Origin: Eubacteriaceae bacterium
Lineage (GTDB): Bacteria; Bacillota; Clostridia; Lachnospirales; Lachnospiraceae
Assembly: GCA_910574915.1 (NCBI GenBank)
Contig: CAJTCR010000025.1
Coordinates: 1 to 64,000 of the forward strand
Direction: 5' to 3'
DNA length: 64,000 bases
Below the pieces are notes generated by a model. The model was not told the origin of the DNA, ran no database searches, and saw only the letters and a program-made list of their open reading frames with translations. The number at the start of each line of letters is the position of its first letter. The first letter of the stretch is position 1. Of this stretch, positions 58,295 to 64,000 are shown piece after piece. The translations under genes and the position numbers were made by a program.

Positions 58295-59218
58295 ATGAAT
58301 ATGATAAAAGTAGAAAACCTGACAAAAAAATATGGGGATTTTTATGCAGTCGACCATATTTCTTTTACAGTGGAAAGAGGAACGATGCTTGGCTTTTTGG
58401 GCGTGAACGGCGCGGGAAAATCGACAACGATCCATATACTGTCGACACTGCTTGTGCCTGACGGAGGAGCTTTGGAGCTATGCGGCTATGAGGTCGGGAA
58501 GCAGAACAAGCAGATCCGCGGCAGCATCGGCATCGTGTATCAGCAAAATTGTCTGGATGACTTGCTGTCCGTAAAGGAAAACCTGCTGTGTGCGGGAGTG
58601 CTGCACGGCGTATCTAAAACGAATGCGGCAGTACAGTTGGAAAAATTGTGTGAAATGTTAAATCTGGAAAGTATTTTAAAAAAGAAATACAGAACGCTTT
58701 CCGGCGGGCTCAAACGCAGGTGTGAGATTGCAGCGGCACTGATGCACACGCCGCAGGTTCTGTTTCTGGATGAGCCGACAACAGGCTTAGACCCTGCGAC
58801 TCGGCAGGATGTATGGGCGGCTGTTGCGGATTTGCAGAAAAAGGAAAAAATAACGGTATTTTTAACAACACACTATATGGAAGAAGCAGCAGGGGCGGAC
58901 AAAATTGTGATCCTGGATCATGGAAAAATTATTGCATCAGGTACTTCATTTGAATTAAAAGAAAAATATGCGCAAGATAAGCTGCGATTATATTTTTTGG
59001 ATGCAAATGACGCCGTAAAACAGGAGATGATTGTGCGTTTGGAAAAGAAAAAGAAAGTACAGGCGCTGAACAATGGCGGAATTGAGATTCGAATTCGATC
59101 TACAAAAGAAGCAATCCCGATTTTGGAGGCAGTCAGGGATCGGCTGGCTGGATTTGAGGTGATCCAGGGAAATATGGACGATGTCTTTTTAAATGCGGTG
59201 AAGGGAGGAAGATCCTGA
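58295..59218 (+). CDS. ABC transporter ATP-binding protein
   Basis: The 307-residue DrrA-type ATPase has Walker A GVNGAGKSTT, signature LSGGLKRRCEIA, Walker B VLFLDEPTTGLDP and H-loop TTHYMEEA. A C-terminal regulatory extension of about 80 residues is present. AAAGGAGGAG precedes the start. It overlaps the permease start by one base (TGATG). It belongs to a four-gene operon with a permease, a LytTR regulator and DUF3021. Confidence 0.93.
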   Translation: MNMIKVENLTKKYGDFYAVDHISFTVERGTMLGFLGVNGAGKSTTIHILSTLLVPDGGALELCGYEVGKQNKQIRGSIGIVYQQNCLDDLLSVKENLLCAGVLHGVSKTNAAVQLEKLCEMLNLESILKKKYRTLSGGLKRRCEIAAALMHTPQVLFLDEPTTGLDPATRQDVWAAVADLQKKEKITVFLTTHYMEEAAGADKIVILDHGKIIASGTSFELKEKYAQDKLRLYFLDANDAVKQEMIVRLEKKKKVQALNNGGIEIRIRSTKEAIPILEAVRDRLAGFEVIQGNMDDVFLNAVKGGRS

Positions 59219-60135
59219 TGTTTGGACAATTAAAAATATTTACAATACGAAATCTCAAGCTGTATCTGCGGGATCAGGGCGCTGTATTTTTTTCAATGCT
59301 GTCCATGCTGATTGTAATTGGATTGATGGTGCTGTTTTTGGGAGATTTGCAGATAGAAAACGTAACGAACCTGCTGCGGCAATTTCCGGGGCGCGATGCG
59401 GCTGCCGATCAAAAAAATGCGGAACGGCTTATCTTTTTGTGGACGTGTGCCGGTATTTTATCGATCAATGCGGTTACAGTTACGCTGTCGGTTTTGTCCT
59501 CGATGATCAGGGACAAAGGAAGCGGCAGGCTGAATGCGGTTTATACGGCTTCGGTAAGCAGGCTTGTGATCGCGTCAGGATATGTGCTGGCAGCGTGGGC
59601 AGCCTCGGTGTTTCTTTGCCTGCTGACATTGGCAGTGACGGAAGGATACGGCGTTTTGGTACTCGGTTTGAAATGGTTTTCTGCGGCGGTGCATATCCGG
59701 CTGGCAGGCATGATTGCAGCAAATTCATTTGCTTATGCAGCATTTATGTATGTTGCCGCGATACTGATAAAATCCGAGGGCGCATGGAGCGGGCTTGGCA
59801 CGGTCATTGGTACGCTGTCTGGTTTTTTGGGCGGCATTTATCTGCCGGTCGGACAGCTTTCAGCGGGAGTTGTCGGTTTTATGAAATGTACACCGATTCT
59901 GTATGGGGCAGCTTCCTTTCGAAAAGTAATGACAGAGACGCTGATAGATACGATGTTTTCGGATATCCCAAAGGAAGCGGCAGACACTTACCGGGAAATG
60001 ATGGGCATTGACTTGTTTGTCTTTGAAAAAGAAGTAACGACAGGGATGAGCCTGGCATTGTTATTGACTTTTGGTATTGTTTTTCTTATGATTGGTGTGT
60101 GCGCCGTAACGTATGGGAAGAGGACAGACAGATAG
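59218..60135 (+). CDS. ABC-2 type membrane permease
   Basis: The 305-residue protein has six transmembrane segments (VFFSMLSMLIVIGLMVLF, AWAASVFLCLLTLAVTEG and others). It has the conserved IRDKGSGRLNAVYTASVSR coupling loop and the C-terminal GGIYLPVGQL motif of drug-exporting ABC-2 permeases. It forms an exporter with the preceding ATPase. Substrate unknown. Confidence 0.9.
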   Translation: MFGQLKIFTIRNLKLYLRDQGAVFFSMLSMLIVIGLMVLFLGDLQIENVTNLLRQFPGRDAAADQKNAERLIFLWTCAGILSINAVTVTLSVLSSMIRDKGSGRLNAVYTASVSRLVIASGYVLAAWAASVFLCLLTLAVTEGYGVLVLGLKWFSAAVHIRLAGMIAANSFAYAAFMYVAAILIKSEGAWSGLGTVIGTLSGFLGGIYLPVGQLSAGVVGFMKCTPILYGAASFRKVMTETLIDTMFSDIPKEAADTYREMMGIDLFVFEKEVTTGMSLALLLTFGIVFLMIGVCAVTYGKRTDR

Positions 60136-60146
60136 ATGGGAGAACT

Positions 60147-60584
60147 ATGAAGATCACGATAGAAACGCCTGGACAGGGAGAAGAAGATGAGATTATTATC
60201 CGCTGTGCCACATTTGACGAAGAGCTTTTGCGGCTGATCTATAAGCTTAAGATAGTCAGGGAAAAGCTGGCTGTATTTTCCGGGCAGGGGATTTTTATGA
60301 TGCCGTTAAAAGAGATCTATTATTTTGAATCGGTAGACAATAAAGTATTTGCTTACGGCAAAACGCAGGTCTATGAGGTGCGTAAAAAGCTGTATGAGCT
60401 GGAAAACGATTACGAAGTTTTGGATTTTCTCAGGATTTCTAAATCCACGATTGTACATCTGCCAAAGATCGCACATTTGGCACCGTTGTTTCACGGGCGT
60501 TTTGAAGCGGTATTAAAAAACGGGGAAAAGCTTGTGATTTCCAGGCAGTATGTGGCAATGATGAAGAAAAAGCTGGGCATATAG
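60147..60584 (+). CDS. LytTR DNA-binding regulator without receiver domain
   Basis: This 145-residue protein has a LytTR domain at about residues 45-145 (MMPLKEIYYFESVDNKVFAY, LDFLRISKSTIVHLPKIAHL). A short N-terminal segment replaces the receiver, so it is not a response regulator. The start at 60147 follows GGGAGAAC. In operons of this type the regulator is restrained by a membrane partner, here probably the DUF3021 protein 10 bases downstream, as in streptococcal LytTR regulatory systems (HdrRM/BrsRM). The likely target is its own ABC operon. Confidence 0.9.
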   Translation: MKITIETPGQGEEDEIIIRCATFDEELLRLIYKLKIVREKLAVFSGQGIFMMPLKEIYYFESVDNKVFAYGKTQVYEVRKKLYELENDYEVLDFLRISKSTIVHLPKIAHLAPLFHGRFEAVLKNGEKLVISRQYVAMMKKKLGI

Positions 60585-60594
60585 GGGGAATGTT

Positions 60595-61047
60595 ATGGAT
60601 AGAATCATAAATATAATAAAAATATTTGCAGAATGGTTTGTTGAGTGGTTTATATTCATTACTGCGGGCGTATTAATTATTTGTGCAGTTAACTTTTCCC
60701 TGTTTAACATCGGAGATCTTCCAAAGAATACGCTGCTGCATATTTTGTTGTCTGCGCTGCTGACCGCGGCGGTTACAACTGTGTTTTTTATGGTGGAGCC
60801 GTTAAGAAAAAACAGTCTGCGGCTTTGGTTTGTGCTGCACTTTGGCAGTCTGACAGTTACGATGGTTGTATGCGGGGTTTGGTTTGGATGGATTGATTTT
60901 GACTTGCCTGGTATATTTCATATGGCGATATCGGTTGCGGTTGTATATGCGTTTGCGATAACTGTATATTATATCCTGGATAAACATCGTGCAGAACAGA
61001 TGAATCAAAGGCTAAGAGAAAAATATAAGGATGATGAAGAACGATGA
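60595..61047 (+). CDS. DUF3021 four-helix membrane protein
   Basis: The 150-residue protein has four transmembrane helices (FIFITAGVLIICAVNFSLF, LLSALLTAAVTTVFFMV, FGSLTVTMVVCGVWFGWI, AISVAVVYAFAITVYYIL) and a basic C-terminal tail. DUF3021 proteins are regularly encoded next to LytTR regulators and are thought to inhibit them at the membrane. GGGGGAATG precedes the start. Confidence 0.87.
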   Translation: MDRIINIIKIFAEWFVEWFIFITAGVLIICAVNFSLFNIGDLPKNTLLHILLSALLTAAVTTVFFMVEPLRKNSLRLWFVLHFGSLTVTMVVCGVWFGWIDFDLPGIFHMAISVAVVYAFAITVYYILDKHRAEQMNQRLREKYKDDEER

Positions 61048-61225
61048 CCGACAATCGGCTGGCTTTGTTGCTTGACTGCATTGCTGTATATTTTTGTGAA
61101 ATTGTATGGTAACATTTTCTGCTTATCTGTGTTATGATAGAGCTGTTCCAAAAACAGCAATCTGAATTTTGATTGTCAGCAAAATATCTGATGAATAATG
61201 TTTAAGAATATGGAGGGAATGCACA

Positions 61226-61921
61226 ATGAGAAACATTCGAAAAGTTACATGCGGATGCCTGTCTGCCGCGATGCTGCTGACGGCACTGACAACGGCACCG
61301 GTTACAGTCCGGGCAGCTTCTGAAAAGATGAACAAAACGTCGGCAAAGATGACGGTAGGGGAAAAGATGACCCTGAAAGTACTGCATGTGAAAAAAGGCG
61401 CCGCAATAAAATGGTCTACGACGGACAAATCGGTTGCCTCCGTAAATGCAAAAGGGGTCGTAACGGCAAAGGAAGAAGGAAAAGCGACGATTAAAGCAGT
61501 TGTCAGCAAAAAAACGCTGAAATGTAAAGTAACGGTAAAAGAAGCCGCTGATACAGGTGCAGGCAATGGCGCGGATACGAATACAGATACAAATGAAAAA
61601 GACGTATCAGCACTTTTGGCTGGGAAAACTTACAAGGGAACGGCTGCTACCCCGATTGGAAATATTGACGTGATTCAGATTACTTTTGGCAGCGACGGTA
61701 CTGCGGAAGGGACGCAGATGAATCAGGCAACGATGGTGCAGGAAAAGTTTACTGGTACATATAAAGCAGTGCTTTCCGGCAAAAAGCTGCTGCTTACTGT
61801 AGGGGCAGATGGAAAGTCTCTGACGCAGGAGCTTATAGCGGAAAACGAGGAGCTTACGAGGATGTCTGCAACGAAAGAAATTGCAGGGATGGAAGTGAAA
61901 ATTATAATAGAAGAAATTTAA
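61226..61921 (+). CDS. Secreted Big_2 domain protein
   Basis: This 231-residue exported protein has a signal peptide (CGCLSAAMLLTALTTAPV, cleavage near VRA). A Big_2 immunoglobulin-like domain follows (MTVGEKMTLKVLHVKKGA, WSTTDKSVASVNAKGVVTAK). After an Asp/Thr-rich linker a C-terminal beta domain (LLAGKTYKGTAATPIGNIDV) is not recognised. It is probably a surface-associated protein. TGGAGGGAATG lies before the start. It ends at a palindromic repeat. Confidence 0.82.
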   Translation: MRNIRKVTCGCLSAAMLLTALTTAPVTVRAASEKMNKTSAKMTVGEKMTLKVLHVKKGAAIKWSTTDKSVASVNAKGVVTAKEEGKATIKAVVSKKTLKCKVTVKEAADTGAGNGADTNTDTNEKDVSALLAGKTYKGTAATPIGNIDVIQITFGSDGTAEGTQMNQATMVQEKFTGTYKAVLSGKKLLLTVGADGKSLTQELIAENEELTRMSATKEIAGMEVKIIIEEI

Positions 61922-61942
61922 TGAAGAGTTGTTTCTTTGTAT

Positions 61943-62105
61943 AGAGGACGCCAGGGGCAGGGATTAACATGCTCCTGGCTGTTTTTCACGTATGTTACTA
62001 AAACAAGCTTGGTATGGGTTGGTTTGTATAAAAAATTCTCTCTCCCGGCGTTCCCTTTATTTCGGACAAATCAACACATGATTCAAACTTGTTCGCTGCA
62101 GCTAG
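61943..62105. repeat. Interspersed palindrome, truncated copy H
   Basis: GGACGCCAGGGGCAGG...CTCCTGGCTG is followed by AACAAGCTTGGTATGGGTTG, matching the copy C/D segment at 18550. CTCTCTCCCGGCGTTCCC and the outer end TTGTTCGCTGCAGCTAG (62089) follow. The inner arms and core are missing. Confidence 0.65.
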
Positions 62106-62232
62106 GGAGCACTGGATTTGGGAGAGTGCTCCGATTTATTCTGCACAATTCAAAAATGAAATTTTGCAAACCTTCTCCTGCAATGTTAAACTATTAAGAA
62201 CGAAAATTCGGATGGCGGGAGGGAGGAATGGT

Positions 62233-62328
62233 ATGCGCAAAAAATATAATGTAACCGGAGTCTGTATCCCTGAAAAACATTATATGGTGGATATTTCACA
62301 GAAATTAGAATCGGCGGCAAGGTTCTGA
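62233..62328 (+). pseudogene. N-terminal stub of an AAA-ATPase_like gene
   Basis: ATG 62233 behind GAGGGAGG encodes 31 residues starting MRKKYNVTGVCIPEKHYMVD, which match the first 20 residues of the intact family member at 26639. It then stops at TGA 62326. No ATPase domain follows. It is a truncated paralogue directly after palindrome H, possibly still translated as a short peptide because its ribosome site is intact. Confidence 0.6.
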
Positions 62329-62407
62329 TGGAAGGGGTTGTATAATTGGCGAAAAGACGGTATAATAGACAAATGCACGATCAGAAAGGATAAGGAGGGA
62401 GAAACGA

Positions 62408-63433
62408 ATGCAGACAGTTACGCTGGGCAAAACGGGGATTACGGTAAACAAAAATGGATTCGGCGCCCTGCCGATTCAGCGGATATCAAAAGACGACGCG
62501 GTCAGGCTGGTGCGAAAGGCGTATGATGCCGGGGTGACTTATTTTGACACGGCAAGATGGTATACCGACAGCGAGGAAAAGCTTGGAGAAGCTTTTGATG
62601 GAATCAGAGAGCATGTTTTTATTGCGACAAAGACAGGCGCAGACAATGCAGAGGCGTTTTGGAAAGATCTTGCAACGTCGCTACATAATCTGCGTACGGA
62701 TTATATTGATATTTATCAGTTTCATAACCCGCCCGTCTGTCCAAAGCCAGGGGACGGCAGTGGATTGTACGAGGCGATGCTGGAAGCGAAGGCGCAGGGA
62801 AAGATCCGGCATATCGGCATTACAAATCACAGGCTGTCTGTAGCGAAAGAGGCGATTGCCTGCGGATTATATGAGACTTTGCAGTTCCCGTTTTGCTATT
62901 TAAGCGGAGAACAGGAATTGGAGCTGGTTAGAGAATGTGAAAAAGCGCAGATGGGCTTTATTGCGATGAAAGCGTTATCTGGCGGGCTGATTACCAATTC
63001 GGCAGCGGCTTATGCATTTTTGGCACAGTACGGCAATGTACTGCCGATCTGGGGTGTGCAGCGTGAAAAGGAACTGGATGAATTTCTTTCGTACATTGCA
63101 AATCCGCCTGTCATGACGCAAAGCCTGTCGGACGTGATTGCGCATGACAGAGAGGAATTAAGCGGGGAATTCTGCCGTGGATGCGGCTATTGTATGCCTT
63201 GTCCGGCGGGCATTGAGATCCATACATGTGCACGGATGTCATTGCTAATCCGCCGTTCGCCTTCTGAGGCACAGCTAACAAAAAAGGCACAGGAAATGAT
63301 GAAAAAGGTCGAAGGCTGCCTGCACTGCAACCAGTGTAAGGGCAAGTGCCCATACGGGCTGGACACTCCGGCGCTGCTGGAAAAAAATTATGAGGATTAT
63401 AAGCAGATACTGGCAGGAGAGGTATCGCTGTAA
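62408..63433 (+). CDS. Aldo/keto reductase with C-terminal 4Fe-4S clusters
   Basis: The 341-residue protein has an AKR barrel (LGKTGITVNKNGFGALPIQR, catalytic Asp in TYFDTARWYTDS, Lys in FIATKTGA, His in YQFHNP). A ferredoxin-like C-terminus carries cysteine clusters CRGCGYCMPCPAGI and CLHCNQCKGKCPYGL. The binding Tyr of classical AKRs appears shifted in ARWYTD. Such fused enzymes are common in anaerobes and probably accept electrons through the clusters. GGAGGGAGAAACG lies before the start. Confidence 0.92.
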   Translation: MQTVTLGKTGITVNKNGFGALPIQRISKDDAVRLVRKAYDAGVTYFDTARWYTDSEEKLGEAFDGIREHVFIATKTGADNAEAFWKDLATSLHNLRTDYIDIYQFHNPPVCPKPGDGSGLYEAMLEAKAQGKIRHIGITNHRLSVAKEAIACGLYETLQFPFCYLSGEQELELVRECEKAQMGFIAMKALSGGLITNSAAAYAFLAQYGNVLPIWGVQREKELDEFLSYIANPPVMTQSLSDVIAHDREELSGEFCRGCGYCMPCPAGIEIHTCARMSLLIRRSPSEAQLTKKAQEMMKKVEGCLHCNQCKGKCPYGLDTPALLEKNYEDYKQILAGEVSL

Positions 63434-63456
63434 TAAATAAAAAAGAGGAGTTTAGT

Positions 63457-64000
63457 ATGAAACAGGAGAAAAAAAGAAATTCATTTTCAGGGTCGATCGG
63501 CTTTGTGCTTGCCGCAGCCGGCAGTGCGGTCGGCCTTGGAAACATCTGGCGGTTTCCGTATCTGGCGGCAAAAGACGGCGGCGGGCTGTTTTTGGTATTG
63601 TACCTGATCCTGGCGCTGACGTTTGGATTTACGCTGCTGACTACGGAAATTGCGATTGGACGGAAAACGAAACAAAGCCCGTTAACCGCATATGGCAGGA
63701 TTCATCCGAAATGGAAAATGCTTGGCATCTTTGCCTGCCTTGTACCGGTCATTATTTTGCCGTATTATTGTGTCATCGGCGGCTGGGTTGTAAAATACCT
63801 GCTTGCCTATTTGACGGGTGAAGGCGCAAAAGCGGCAGAGGACGGCTATTTTACCGGATTTATTACGGCGGATGTGCAGCCGATGATTTTGTTGTATGTA
63901 TTTTTGTTTGCGGTTGCGTTTATTGTATTCCGCGGGGTCAACAAAGGAATCGAAGCGTCATCCAAAGTGATTATGCCATTGCTTTTGATTCTTGTAGTTG
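63457..64000 (+). CDS. Sodium-dependent SNF/NSS-family transporter (partial, cut by window edge)
   Basis: The first 181 residues of a neurotransmitter:sodium symporter-type transporter are visible. The hallmark SIGFVLAAAGSAVGLGNIWR (TM1 with the Na+/substrate site) is followed by RFPYLAAKDGGG and further helices. Bacterial members such as LeuT and MhsT import amino acids with Na+. GAGGAG lies 8 bases before the start at 63457. The gene continues beyond 64000. Confidence 0.93.
   Translation, partial: MKQEKKRNSFSGSIGFVLAAAGSAVGLGNIWRFPYLAAKDGGGLFLVLYLILALTFGFTLLTTEIAIGRKTKQSPLTAYGRIHPKWKMLGIFACLVPVIILPYYCVIGGWVVKYLLAYLTGEGAKAAEDGYFTGFITADVQPMILLYVFLFAVAFIVFRGVNKGIEASSKVIMPLLLILVV

Noticed and set aside
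1-64000. CRISPR arrays, rRNA and tRNA genes
   Set aside because: No regularly spaced direct repeats, rRNA signatures or tRNA cloverleaf-like sequences were noticed when reading both strands. A computed search could still find a tRNA.

Overview
The window looks like chromosome from a Gram-positive, low-to-mid GC anaerobic Firmicute, most likely a gut Clostridium-cluster XIVa (Lachnospiraceae-type) bacterium. This is inferred from the gene repertoire: GHKL/LytTR signalling, YtrA-type GntR regulators with ABC transporters, a TSCPD-domain protein, a SpoIID/LysM protein, GH25 and DUF4230 proteins, FeoAB and a DUF3021 module, together with strong AGGAGG ribosome sites. No rRNA, tRNA or CRISPR array was seen.

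1-10.5 kb is a decayed accessory region. It starts with the edge of an IS66-like element and an AT-rich AraC-ClpP pair. A graveyard of broken genes follows: RES domain, PIN toxin with its antitoxin, GHKL kinase, a C_GCAxxG family fragment, a GyrI-like tail, a LysE fragment and an ABC ATPase fragment. Intact genes among them are a LysR regulator, two related DUF6033-like proteins, a CPBP protease and a leucine-rich protein.

10.5-15.7 kb holds a 34-codon ORF translationally coupled to an AgrC-like histidine kinase, then a LytTR response regulator, an ABC exporter and a NUDIX hydrolase. 15.7-26.4 kb has glgB divergent from a TetR regulator, a split ThrE-type exporter, an accessory Hsp70 operon (GrpE-like, DnaK-like, J-domain/SEC-C), a TSCPD protein and an alpha-galactosidase-like enzyme. 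26.6-38 kb has an AAA-ATPase/nuclease and a relic of a relative, a YtrA-ABC operon, a large cNMP-binding-like protein, putP and an AT-rich island with a secreted protein. 38-49 kb has DegV, a small protein with two C-x7-C-x7-C-x7-C units, a cell-wall cluster (GH25, murI, transglutaminase, DUF6273), two DUF4230 proteins and a second YtrA-ABC operon. 49-64 kb has a probable type I toxin-antitoxin locus, feoAB, ptsH, a HAD phosphatase, a SpoIID/LysM protein, a PhoR/PhoB pair, an ABC-LytTR-DUF3021 operon, a Big_2 protein, an aldo/keto reductase and the start of an SNF-type transporter.

The most striking non-coding feature is a family of large interspersed palindromes (12.7, 13.1, 18.3, 33.9, 45.6 and 61.9 kb, plus fragments). 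They lie at gene ends and mostly between convergent genes. Their core is shared, but the arm sequences differ between copies while staying self-complementary. This points to a selected or self-generating DNA or RNA structure rather than simple sequence homology.
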